Shown in pieces: positions 18,018-26,131 of a DNA stretch of 64,000 bases. The stretch comes from JAICMB01 sp035295125 (GTDB lineage Bacteria; Acidobacteriota; Terriglobia; Bryobacterales; Bryobacteraceae): NCBI GenBank assembly GCA_035295125.1, contig DATGJP010000078.1, forward strand, positions 124,001 through 188,000, read 5' to 3'. Every line of letters starts with the position of its first letter. Within the stretch, counting starts at the first letter, position 1. Under the pieces are notes generated by a model that was not told where the DNA came from, made no database searches, and worked only from the letters and a program-made list of their open reading frames with translations. Both the position numbers and the translations under genes were made by a program.

Positions 18018-20060
18018 TTAATCGGCGCTCTTCACCCACTTCTCCATCCACCCGATCACGTATTCCATCTTGTCAACGCGATGACTCGGGTGAGTGCCGC
18101 GGATCCCGTGCGGCTCATCGGGGATGCGCACCAGCACTGACGGGATCTTCTGGGCCTTCAAGGCGAAGTAAAGCTCTTCGCTTTGGGCAATGGGCGTCCG
18201 CAGATCCGCTTCGCCAGTCAACACCATCGTCGGCGTCTTGAAGTTCTTCGCGAAGAACACCGGCGAGTGTTCGATGAACTGCTGCGGGTTGTCCCACCAG
18301 AACGACTTCATCCACAGCGCGGCATGTGTGTAGCCCCCGTCCGCGGTGCCTGCCTGTGTGATCCAGTCCGTGACAGGGTACTGCGAAACGGCGGCCGCGA
18401 AACGGTCCGTGTGGCCGATGATCCACGCCGTCAGCAGCCCGCCTCCGCTGCCGCCCGTGACGCAGAGCTTCTTCGGATCGATGTAGCCTTTCGCGATCAC
18501 CGCGTCGACGCCTTTCATCAGGTCGGTGTAATCGTCGCCTGGATACTTGGTGTGGATGATGTTGCCAAACTCCTCGCCATAGCCGGTCGAGCCCCTCGGA
18601 TTCGTGTACAGCACGACGAAACCGCGTGCCGCCTGCACCTGGTACTCATGGCTGAACTCAACGCCGTACATCGCGTGCGGTCCGCCATGGATGTCGAGAA
18701 GCAGTGGATACTTCTTGGTTGCGTCAAAGTCCGGCGGCTTTACGATCCAGCCCTGAATCGGCTTACCGTCGAACGAGTCGTAAGTGATCTCCTCGACGGT
18801 GCCCAGTTTGCGGCTCGCCATCAGGCTGTCGTTGACCTCGGTGACGCGCCGCATGGTTGCCGGATTATTCGCCCACAGGACCACGACGTCGGGATCCTCG
18901 GTCGGCGAGGATTTGGTGGTCGCGATACGGCCATTCGCCGAAACCGTGATCGGCTCATTGCCGGCGTAGGCGCTGCCGAGACGATACGCCCCATCCGTCA
19001 GCTTTTTCACCTTTCCATCGAGACTCGCGGCATAGATTTGAGCGCGCCCATGGTCATCCGCCAGGAAGTAAATCGTCTTGGAATCCGCCGACCACCGCGG
19101 GCTGCGCACGTCGCGATCGAGATTGGCGGTGACGAGCTTCTGGTTTCCGCCATCGGCATCCATGAGGTAGAGATGGTTCACGGTGTAGCTCTGGAATTTC
19201 CAGTCATGGCCGATGTAGGCGATCTTGGTTCCGTCCGGTGATGCCTCGGGGCTTGTGTCCGGTCCCTTGCGATTCGTCAACTGCTTTACCGTGCCATCGG
19301 CCACGGAAAAGGCGTAAAGATCGGGGCCTTCGAGCGAATAGTCGGCGTCGGGAATGCGCTGCGCCGATGTTAAGATCCACTTGCCGTCGGGTGTCCACGA
19401 GAATCCGCCGCCTCCCGCCCCGCCGCCGCCGTGATTGTAGTCGCCGCTGGTGATCTGCCGGGGTGTGCCGCCGGTAGCGGGAACGACAAAGATGTGCGTG
19501 TAGCCTGGACGGATCAGGCCCGACCCGTCCGCCCTCCAGCGCAGCTTAGTGACCACGATCGGCGGGTCGGCCCACTTGGCGCCGTTCGGCCTTTCGGGGA
19601 GCTTCACCGAGAAATCCGGTTTCGCGGGAACCCGCGCCGTGTAGGCGATGGAGTTGCCGTCAGGCGACCATACGATGCCGCTCGGCGCCTGCTCCAGGTC
19701 CGTGATCATCGCCTCCTGACCGCTGTCCATCCAACGAACGTAGATCTGGGGCTTCCCGCTGCGGTTCGAAATGTAGGCTAAGCGGGAGCCGTCCGGCGAC
19801 CAGCGCGGCGAGCTGTCGCGGAAATTCCCCTGCGTGAGGGGCCGCGAACCCTTGCCGTCGGCGTCGGCAATCCAGAGATTGCTGTAAAAAGCGTCGTTCA
19901 TCTTGTCCGCGCGCGTGATGGTGTAGATCACCGACTTGCCGTCGCGGCTGATTTCGGGATCGCCGACGTTGCGGAATTCAAAGAGATCGGTTGTCGTGAA
20001 CGGTGTCTTCGCGGCGAATGCAGCCGCGGTGAAGAGAACAGCGAGCGCTAGTTTCCTCAT
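18018..20060 (-). CDS. S9-family peptidase, secreted
   Basis: A 680-residue serine peptidase with a signal peptide (residues 1-17, LALAVLFTAAAFAA), a beta-propeller of PD40 repeats (RWSPDGSRLAYIS, WSPDGNSIAYTA) and an S9 catalytic domain. The nucleophile is S538 in TGGSGGGLLTAW; the Asp lies in GEADLRTP and the His in PDEPHGIRGTHPSHR. It differs in sequence from the neighbouring convergent S9 peptidase, so it is not a recent duplicate. It starts three bases after the stop of the DUF6807 gene, indicating an operon. Role inferred: extracytoplasmic oligopeptide breakdown. Confidence 0.95.
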   Translation of the reverse strand: MRKLALAVLFTAAAFAAKTPFTTTDLFEFRNVGDPEISRDGKSVIYTITRADKMNDAFYSNLWIADADGKGSRPLTQGNFRDSSPRWSPDGSRLAYISNRSGKPQIYVRWMDSGQEAMITDLEQAPSGIVWSPDGNSIAYTARVPAKPDFSVKLPERPNGAKWADPPIVVTKLRWRADGSGLIRPGYTHIFVVPATGGTPRQITSGDYNHGGGGAGGGGFSWTPDGKWILTSAQRIPDADYSLEGPDLYAFSVADGTVKQLTNRKGPDTSPEASPDGTKIAYIGHDWKFQSYTVNHLYLMDADGGNQKLVTANLDRDVRSPRWSADSKTIYFLADDHGRAQIYAASLDGKVKKLTDGAYRLGSAYAGNEPITVSANGRIATTKSSPTEDPDVVVLWANNPATMRRVTEVNDSLMASRKLGTVEEITYDSFDGKPIQGWIVKPPDFDATKKYPLLLDIHGGPHAMYGVEFSHEYQVQAARGFVVLYTNPRGSTGYGEEFGNIIHTKYPGDDYTDLMKGVDAVIAKGYIDPKKLCVTGGSGGGLLTAWIIGHTDRFAAAVSQYPVTDWITQAGTADGGYTHAALWMKSFWWDNPQQFIEHSPVFFAKNFKTPTMVLTGEADLRTPIAQSEELYFALKAQKIPSVLVRIPDEPHGIRGTHPSHRVDKMEYVIGWMEKWVKSAD

Positions 20061-20063
20061 TAT

Positions 20064-20957
20064 CTATTTCCATTCCTTGTAAAGATCAGCAATGTGAGCG
20101 GACTGCGTGTCTCCGGGGTGGATCACTACCCGCCACCGGAAATGCAGAGATTTGCCGGCATCCAGCTTCCACTGGCTCTCCGGCTGTGACGGGTCGAAGG
20201 CGTGCTGCCCGAACGGATTGAGCGCGAAAAGCCCGTAAGCGCGTGAGTGCCAGTAGGTGGGATGACGGGGGTTCGTGGCGGCGTCGAAAATTGCCACGCC
20301 GACTTTCTCGCCATCGACTTCGCCGGAGTAATCGACCCAGTTTGAGCGCTTACCCCAGACCTGTTTCTCGCCTTCCAAACCGTCGGCGTTCACCATATGC
20401 CCGGTCTTCCGCTCCGTTAACTCGTCGGCGAGCCGTATCGCGAACGCGCCCTCTTTCGTGTCGCCAAACACAACGTCGGGAACTGCCGTAAGCGTGGAAT
20501 CGAAATCGATGATTCGCATTTTACCGGGGCCTGAAAAGGTCATCACTCGTTCCTCGCGCAACTGGGTTTTGCCATCGGGTCCAATCCAGTTGATAGAGGC
20601 GGCGAGCTTCTGCTTGCGGTTACCATCTTTCCAATCGGCTTTCTCAACCACCAGCTTGCCGATGTGCGGATTCTTGGACGAGGGGTCGTTTTCCCAGAAC
20701 TTGACGCCGTTCACGTCGTCATAAGTGAACCAGAGCCCGCGGTGGTGCGGATGATCGTGGGATTCGGCCGTGTCTTTCTCGATCGGCCAGCGTCGGGTAA
20801 TCATCTTGCCGTCGGCGGTCCGCAGCGGCCACAGGAATGGCTTGTTGTCATCGTTACCGTAGTAGAACGTAGTGAAAGGCTTACCGTCGATATTGACGTC
20901 GATGGTCTGTCCCGCAACCGGCAGGACCAGAAGAGCGGCTAGCCAGAGGTGTTTCAT
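20064..20957 (-). CDS. Secreted DUF6807 (PmoA-like annotated) family protein
   Basis: A 297-residue protein with a signal peptide (residues 1-16, LAALLVLPVAGQ). The family signature HDHPHHRGLWFTYDDVNG is present, with KFWEN, and HPTYWHSRAYGLFALNPFG near the C-terminus. The family is often labelled methane oxygenase PmoA, but it has no relation to particulate methane monooxygenase. Members are secreted, and their all-beta fold and context suggest carbohydrate-linked roles. The histidine cluster could bind metal, which is an inference. It is the first gene of a two-gene operon with an S9 peptidase and diverges from tatA. Confidence 0.8.
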   Translation of the reverse strand: MKHLWLAALLVLPVAGQTIDVNIDGKPFTTFYYGNDDNKPFLWPLRTADGKMITRRWPIEKDTAESHDHPHHRGLWFTYDDVNGVKFWENDPSSKNPHIGKLVVEKADWKDGNRKQKLAASINWIGPDGKTQLREERVMTFSGPGKMRIIDFDSTLTAVPDVVFGDTKEGAFAIRLADELTERKTGHMVNADGLEGEKQVWGKRSNWVDYSGEVDGEKVGVAIFDAATNPRHPTYWHSRAYGLFALNPFGQHAFDPSQPESQWKLDAGKSLHFRWRVVIHPGDTQSAHIADLYKEWK

Positions 20958-21019
20958 CTGCTTTAGATTAAAACAATGGCGGGACAGGGTTCAGCCCGTC
21001 AGCTATCATAGAAGTATCT

Positions 21020-21025
21020 GGAGGT
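21020..21025 (+). promoter_or_regulatory. Strong ribosome binding site of tatA
   Basis: GGAGGT lies eight bases before ATG 21034, one of the few near-consensus Shine-Dalgarno sites in the window. It fixes the tatA start. Confidence 0.8.
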
Positions 21026-21033
21026 ATTTTTAA

Positions 21034-21522
21034 ATGGGTCCCGTGGGTGTTCAGGAGATGATCGTCATCTTCATTGTCGCCCTGGTCCTCTTTGGCCCCA
21101 AAAAGTTGCCGGAGTTGGGCAGGACGATAGGGAAGGCGATCACGGAGTTTCGGCGCGCGCAGGCCGAACTCAAAGCCACGTTCGATCACCACATGAGGGA
21201 GCTGGAAAAAGAAGCCGAGTCGGTTAAAGAAGTCACCCGTAGCTACACGAACGACATTTACAACCATTACGACTCGAATCAGTACGATTCACCTTATTAC
21301 GACTCCGGGGCTTATGGCTCCGAATCGTACAACACAAACACCACACCAGCCGAATCTAATCCACCTACTGTAAGCGCATCCGCACCTCAGGGCGCTGAAT
21401 CCACGGCTTCACATGAAGCTCCGGTAAACGGAACGGTCGCCAGGACCAAGGGGACGGAAACCGCCGCCACCCAGCACGAGCCTGCCGAAAGCCATCCGGC
21501 GCCGGAATCAGCAGTGAGCTAA
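21034..21522 (+). CDS. tatA: Sec-independent protein translocase TatA/TatB-like subunit
   Basis: A 162-residue single-span membrane protein that forms the pore-like component of twin-arginine export of folded proteins. One N-terminal helix (EMIVIFIVALVLF) is followed by the hinge and amphipathic helix FGPKKLPELGRTIGKAITEFRR, with FGPKKLPELGR the Tat signature. The remaining 100 residues are acidic, Tyr/Ser/Asn-rich and low in complexity, longer than in a typical TatA and more like TatB. Whether it serves as TatA, TatB or both cannot be told. tatC follows after 19 bases. Confidence 0.92.
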   Translation: MGPVGVQEMIVIFIVALVLFGPKKLPELGRTIGKAITEFRRAQAELKATFDHHMRELEKEAESVKEVTRSYTNDIYNHYDSNQYDSPYYDSGAYGSESYNTNTTPAESNPPTVSASAPQGAESTASHEAPVNGTVARTKGTETAATQHEPAESHPAPESAVS

Positions 21523-21541
21523 TCGAAGAAACAGCGAACCC

Positions 21542-22549
21542 ATGAACGATGAAAAGCCGGGGGCAAACGCTCCTGAAGCCCCTACTACAGCCGTAGCCAC
21601 CGTGCCGCCGGCCGGGGCCATAAGAAAGCCCCCTCCGCCACCGCCGCCCCCGCCTTCGGGCGACGAACCCGAAGACGAGGGCATGCTGCGCATGTCGTTC
21701 CTCGAGCATCTCGAGGAGCTGCGCACGCGGATCATCAGGTCTCTCATGGGGTTGGGTGTCGCCTTCGTGGCCAGCCTGGTCTTTGCTAATTACCTGTGGG
21801 ACATCATCGTCGCGCCCGCCACGGATGCCCTCAAGCATCTTCACGTGGAGCCTCCACAGCTCGTCATGACCGTCCCCATGGAGGGTTTTTCCATCATCTG
21901 GATGAAGCTGCCGCTGCTCTGTTCGATCTTCCTGGCGTCTCCCTGGATCGTTTACCAGATATGGGCCTTTATATCGCCAGGTCTCTATAAGAAGGAGAAG
22001 CGCCTGGCGGCTCCCTTCATTCTGGCGACGGCGGGCCTCTTCATCCTGGGCGGCTGCTTTGCCTATTTCCTCGCCTTCCGCTACGGCCTGACTTTTCTCC
22101 TCGGAATCGGCATGAGCAACGGCGTGAAGCCGATGGTCACCATCACGGAGTACTTCGACCTGTTTGTCAACGTGACCCTGGGGGTCGGGCTGGTGTTCGA
22201 GATGCCGGTCCTGATCTTTATGCTGACGCTGCTGCGGGTGGTGTCACCGCGGTTCCTGATCCGGCACTCGCGCTACGCCATCCTGGCGATTGTCATTATT
22301 GCGGCAATCGTCACCCCGACCCCGGATGTCTTCAACCTGATGCTCTTCGCGGTACCGATGTGCGCCCTATATTTCGTGGGCGTCTTCGCCGGTTACCTGC
22401 TGGTGCTGCGGCGCGAAGGACGTAAGTTCCCGTGGAAGAAGGTGCTGATGATCACCGGCGTGGTGCTGGCGGTTGGCGCCGGAGTGGTCTACCTGTTCAT
22501 AAGGCTTGGGTACCACCTCATCGACCACTGGCCGTACTTAACGAAGTAA
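21542..22549 (+). CDS. tatC: Sec-independent protein translocase subunit TatC
   Basis: The signal-peptide receptor of the Tat pathway, 335 residues. The conserved core begins at SFLEHLEELRTRIIRSL and includes FISPGLYKKEKR, FRYGLTFLLGIG, ITEYFDLFV and FEMPVLIFML, giving six helices. Two oddities are seen. The N-terminus carries about 48 extra residues, including a run of nine prolines. The C-terminus has an additional hydrophobic segment (MITGVVLAVGAGVVYLF) that would be a seventh helix. The ATG at 21542 is used; the core would begin with the Met before SFLEHL. It forms an operon with tatA and ends six bases before the convergent M91-like gene. Confidence 0.95.
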   Translation: MNDEKPGANAPEAPTTAVATVPPAGAIRKPPPPPPPPPSGDEPEDEGMLRMSFLEHLEELRTRIIRSLMGLGVAFVASLVFANYLWDIIVAPATDALKHLHVEPPQLVMTVPMEGFSIIWMKLPLLCSIFLASPWIVYQIWAFISPGLYKKEKRLAAPFILATAGLFILGGCFAYFLAFRYGLTFLLGIGMSNGVKPMVTITEYFDLFVNVTLGVGLVFEMPVLIFMLTLLRVVSPRFLIRHSRYAILAIVIIAAIVTPTPDVFNLMLFAVPMCALYFVGVFAGYLLVLRREGRKFPWKKVLMITGVVLAVGAGVVYLFIRLGYHLIDHWPYLTK

Positions 22550-22555
22550 GCGCGC

Positions 22556-23326
22556 CTACTTAAAGAGCCGTTGGTAGCGTCTCACGGGATTGTAGGTCGA
22601 TCCCACCGTCGCCAGTTCCGCCATGAAAGCCGGCTGTTTCTCAAACAGCTTGGCGAAGAGCTTGGCTGTCAGGAGATGCGGGTCCTTGCGCGGAAAGATC
22701 AATTCGTCGGTATCGATGCCGTGACCGTAACCGAAACCATGGTGGTTAAGACGGATGTCCTGGTTGCGGCCCGTTTCGGACGCATAGATGCTCGCCAGCA
22801 CGATGGCGAAGAACTCCTCCTCCGTGTCATAGCCAAAGCCGAGTGGAAGCAGGTCCATGATTCCCCGAATTTCCCGGCTGGCGTGGACCATCTCATGAAA
22901 CAGAATCTCGTCCGGCTTGGCGCCCGGGTTGCCTCCCTGACCCTGTGAGCAACTGTAGTAGAAGGTGGTTGGGTTGAAGGAGAGCTTGACGCTTGTGCCG
23001 GTGCCGAACCCGGCGAAGTCGTTGCCGGAATTGTCGACGTATCGAGCGCCGTCGGTGGCTCTGCGCCAGACGCTGCCTTTAGCGGTGCCCCCTCGCTCCG
23101 AGGAAGCCTCGGCATAGGCATTGAATACGGTCTTGGTGAGCGGCACGATGCGGACCAGGTGCGTTCCGGATCGTCCGATCTCCTTTAATAACGCACTGCC
23201 GGAGCGAGTATTCGCTAGGCGATCCAGCACCATCCGGACAGCCTGTTCATAGTCTTCGGCGCTGGAGTATGCGTCCGTTCCTTTACCGTCGATGTAGAGA
23301 TTCGATGCGGATCCGTATTTCAGCAT
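22556..23326 (-). CDS. M91-like zinc metallopeptidase (NleD-type effector fold)
   Basis: A 256-residue protein without signal peptide or membrane segment. The zinc motif is H144-E145-M-V-H148 in LFHEMVHASRE, followed by a glutamate cluster at 169-171 in DTEEEFFAI that could supply the third ligand. This arrangement resembles Peptidase_M91, the family of NleD, a type III effector that cleaves host MAP kinases. Here no secretion genes, Rhs repeats or chaperone are adjacent, so an effector role is only a possibility. The substrate is unknown. It lies between tatC and the glycan island and is read toward tatC. Confidence 0.75.
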   Translation of the reverse strand: MLKYGSASNLYIDGKGTDAYSSAEDYEQAVRMVLDRLANTRSGSALLKEIGRSGTHLVRIVPLTKTVFNAYAEASSERGGTAKGSVWRRATDGARYVDNSGNDFAGFGTGTSVKLSFNPTTFYYSCSQGQGGNPGAKPDEILFHEMVHASREIRGIMDLLPLGFGYDTEEEFFAIVLASIYASETGRNQDIRLNHHGFGYGHGIDTDELIFPRKDPHLLTAKLFAKLFEKQPAFMAELATVGSTYNPVRRYQRLFK

Positions 23327-23379
23327 TTTCCGTCCTCGCTAACATAGCGCCAACAAGGCTCGGAATGCCTCACTTCTTC

Positions 23380-24252
23380 TTACAAGAGCGACGGGGCAAT
23401 GCTCTCCTTGGCTTCCTCATACCAGTGATACAGTTGCTCGATTGCCCCACGCAAGGGCGCGAAGGAGCATCCGGGGACTTCGGCCAGCAGGCGGCTATTA
23501 CAGCCGGTGTATTCGCGCGCAAGTCCCGGCTGGCCGACCTGGATCGCCAACTGTTTTCCCGACACTTCGATCACGATTCGCGCAAGCGTCAGGAGGTCGA
23601 CCCGGCTTCCCGTACAGACGTTGTAGGTTTTGTAGCGTGGGTCGCTTTCGAAAAACCACTCCGTTAACCGCGCCAGATCGCTGACAGCCAGATAGTCGAA
23701 AAACACGTTTTGACGAATCGTGATCGGAAGATCCCAAATCGCCCGGCAGCAAGCATGCGAAATGAACCGTATACGCCAGTCCTCGTGTTTGCCAAAGACT
23801 CCGAACAGGCGCAGATTATAGAAGCGGTCTGTTCGCTCAATCGCCTTTGCAATCAAGTATTTGGAGTGCCCGTAACCGTCTGTCGGCACGTTTGCGTCGA
23901 AACATTCTTCGCTGACGGAGGGAGTCATGTTAAGGCGGTCATATTCCGCGCCGGAGCCGTAGGAAATCAGCCGCCCGTAAGAGCCCCGCATCCGCTCCAG
24001 GTTGAAGAACATGCGGCAGTTATTCTCGAAGACCTTGGCCAGGTCCCGGGTGGATGTGACGGTAGCATTCCATGTCGCCGAGTGCACGACAATGTCGAAC
24101 CGCTCTGAGCTAAGAAATTCCCTGATCGCCGTTGCATCGAGGAGATCCAATTCGCCGGTCGACGGCGCCGTGACGTCATAACGCCCGCGCCAAGCCTCCT
24201 GCAGGTTGCGGCCAATGAACCCGTTGCCCCCGGTCAAAAGAATGCGGAGCAT
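23380..24252 (-). CDS. NAD-dependent epimerase/dehydratase (sugar-nucleotide SDR)
   Basis: A 290-residue extended SDR. The Rossmann glycine motif is TGGNGFIG (7-14), and the active-site pair is Y127/K131 in YGHSK with the upstream Ser in ISYGSGAEYD. The organisation resembles GDP-fucose synthase or dTDP-4-dehydrorhamnose reductase (LDLLDATAIREFL), enzymes that reduce 4-keto sugars. Exact substrate is not readable. It is the first gene of the glycan island and diverges from the ThDP enzyme across 85 bases, so a role in a CDP-linked keto-sugar pathway is plausible. A YerF-type reductase would fit but is unproven. Confidence 0.85.
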   Translation of the reverse strand: MLRILLTGGNGFIGRNLQEAWRGRYDVTAPSTGELDLLDATAIREFLSSERFDIVVHSATWNATVTSTRDLAKVFENNCRMFFNLERMRGSYGRLISYGSGAEYDRLNMTPSVSEECFDANVPTDGYGHSKYLIAKAIERTDRFYNLRLFGVFGKHEDWRIRFISHACCRAIWDLPITIRQNVFFDYLAVSDLARLTEWFFESDPRYKTYNVCTGSRVDLLTLARIVIEVSGKQLAIQVGQPGLAREYTGCNSRLLAEVPGCSFAPLRGAIEQLYHWYEEAKESIAPSLL

Positions 24253-24337
24253 TTAACCAATCATCGGTATAGGCCGAACACAGGATTAGGTCTATCGAAG
24301 GGGTTCTGGACCGCCGATTAAATCCGTGTAGATTCCG

Positions 24338-26131
24338 ATGGTTAGAGTATCTGATTACATACTGCAGAGGCTCGAGCAGTGGGGCGTGGAACACGTCTTC
24401 CTCCTCACCGGAGGAGGCGCTATGTTCCTCAACGACTCGATCGCCCGCTCTAATCTGCGCGCCATCTGCAACCATCACGAGCAGGCGTGCGCCATGGCTG
24501 CGGAAGGCTACGCGCGCGTAAGCGGGAAACCGGGCGTGATCAATGTCACTACGGGCCCCGGCGGAATCAACGCTCTCAACGGCGTTTTCGGCGCCTGGAC
24601 GGATTCCGTCCCAATGCTCATTCTGTCTGGTCAGGTGAAGCGCGAGACATGTATGTCAACGTATGACATACCCGGCCTGCGGCAGCTCGGCGATCAGGAA
24701 GTCGACATCATCCGCATGGCGAAAGGAATCACCAAGTACGCCGAGATGGTGACGGACCCTCGTTGCATCCGGTACCACCTTGAAAAGGCATGGTTCCTGG
24801 CATCAGCGGGCAGGCCCGGACCTTGCTGGCTCGATATTCCGATTGATGTGCAATCGAGCATGGTCGACGAAACCACGCTCGCCCCCTACGATTGCACGGC
24901 CGATGCCCCAGTCTGGAACGCGGATGAGGTGGCCAAGGCCTGCCGCCGAGTGATCGCCCGCATCGAAGCTTCGGAACGCCCCGTCGTAATGGCCGGCTCC
25001 GGCGTCCGGATTTCGGGCTCGATCGATTTGTTCCAGGAAGTGGCTGAAAAGCTCGGGATACCGGTCACCACGGCCTGGACCCACGACATTATTGCCACCG
25101 ATCACCCGCTGTTTTGCGGCCGGCCGGGAACCATCGGCGACCGGGCAGGGAATTTCACGGTCCAGAATGCGGATACGCTGCTGGTTCTTGGGAGCCGGTT
25201 GAATATCCGCCAGGTCAGCTATAACTGGAAGGCTTTCGCGAGGTGCGCCTACAAGATTCAGGTCGATGCCGACGCCGCTGAGCTGGATAAGCCGACCGTT
25301 CGTGCCGACCTGCCGATCCACTGCGACGTCCGAGTATTTCTTGAAGAGCTGAACCGTCAATTGGACGGCAAGACCTCGCGCCACAGCGGCTGGCTTCGTT
25401 GGTGCAAGCAGCGTCAGGCCCGCTATTCTGTCCTGGACGGCAAGACGTCCTCGGGCCAGCTTCTCAACCCTTACCTGTTCGTCGATGAGCTCTACCGGCA
25501 GCTCGCCTCGGACGATGTCGTAGTCTGCGGGAACGCGACAGCCTGCATAGTGACGTACCAGACGGCGCGAATTCAGAAGGGTCAGCGGCTGATCAGCAAT
25601 TCGGGCGCAGCTTCGATGGGTCATGACCTGCCGACGGCAATCGGCGCGGCGGTGGCGCGTGATGGCGGCCGCGTGGTTTGCCTGGCCGGCGATGGCAGCC
25701 TGCAACTCAACATTCAGGAGCTGCAAACGCTGGCGCATCATTGCTGGCCGGTGAAGCTGTTCGTGTTGAACAACAACGGCTACCTCTCGATCCGGACTAC
25801 TCAGGAGTCGTTCTTCCAGAAGATGCTCGGCGAAAGCTCCGCCAGCGGGGTTTCATTCCCAAACATCGTGAAACTTGCCAAGGCCTATGGCCTGCCGGCG
25901 ATGACCGTAGACGCGAGCAATCATGCGGACGGCATCCGCACGGCGTTATCGACTCCCGGCCCCATGGTCTGCGAGGTGCTCCTCGACTCCGCCCAGCGTT
26001 TCGAGCCGCGCCTGGCCTCACGTCGTCTTCCCGATGGCCGTATGTACTCGCCGCCGCTGGAAGATATGTTCCCCTTCCTCGATCGCGAGGAGTTCGCCGA
26101 AAACCTGCTTATCCCTGCCATGGATGTATAG
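24338..26131 (+). CDS. Thiamine-diphosphate enzyme, acetolactate-synthase-like (possible YerE-type)
   Basis: A 597-residue ThDP-dependent enzyme with the three-domain order of the acetohydroxyacid synthase family. The activating Glu is E48 (NHHEQACAMAAEGYAR). The ThDP-binding motif runs from GDG (451-453) to N478-N480 (LFVLNNNGY). The C-terminus (RRLPDGRMYSPPLEDMFPF) differs from biosynthetic acetolactate synthase, and no IlvN partner is near. In CDP-sugar clusters such enzymes can attach a two-carbon unit to a 4-keto sugar, as YerE does for yersiniose. The presence of RfbF and RfbH homologs here makes that the leading inference. The next gene starts immediately after its stop. Confidence 0.85.
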   Translation: MVRVSDYILQRLEQWGVEHVFLLTGGGAMFLNDSIARSNLRAICNHHEQACAMAAEGYARVSGKPGVINVTTGPGGINALNGVFGAWTDSVPMLILSGQVKRETCMSTYDIPGLRQLGDQEVDIIRMAKGITKYAEMVTDPRCIRYHLEKAWFLASAGRPGPCWLDIPIDVQSSMVDETTLAPYDCTADAPVWNADEVAKACRRVIARIEASERPVVMAGSGVRISGSIDLFQEVAEKLGIPVTTAWTHDIIATDHPLFCGRPGTIGDRAGNFTVQNADTLLVLGSRLNIRQVSYNWKAFARCAYKIQVDADAAELDKPTVRADLPIHCDVRVFLEELNRQLDGKTSRHSGWLRWCKQRQARYSVLDGKTSSGQLLNPYLFVDELYRQLASDDVVVCGNATACIVTYQTARIQKGQRLISNSGAASMGHDLPTAIGAAVARDGGRVVCLAGDGSLQLNIQELQTLAHHCWPVKLFVLNNNGYLSIRTTQESFFQKMLGESSASGVSFPNIVKLAKAYGLPAMTVDASNHADGIRTALSTPGPMVCEVLLDSAQRFEPRLASRRLPDGRMYSPPLEDMFPFLDREEFAENLLIPAMDV

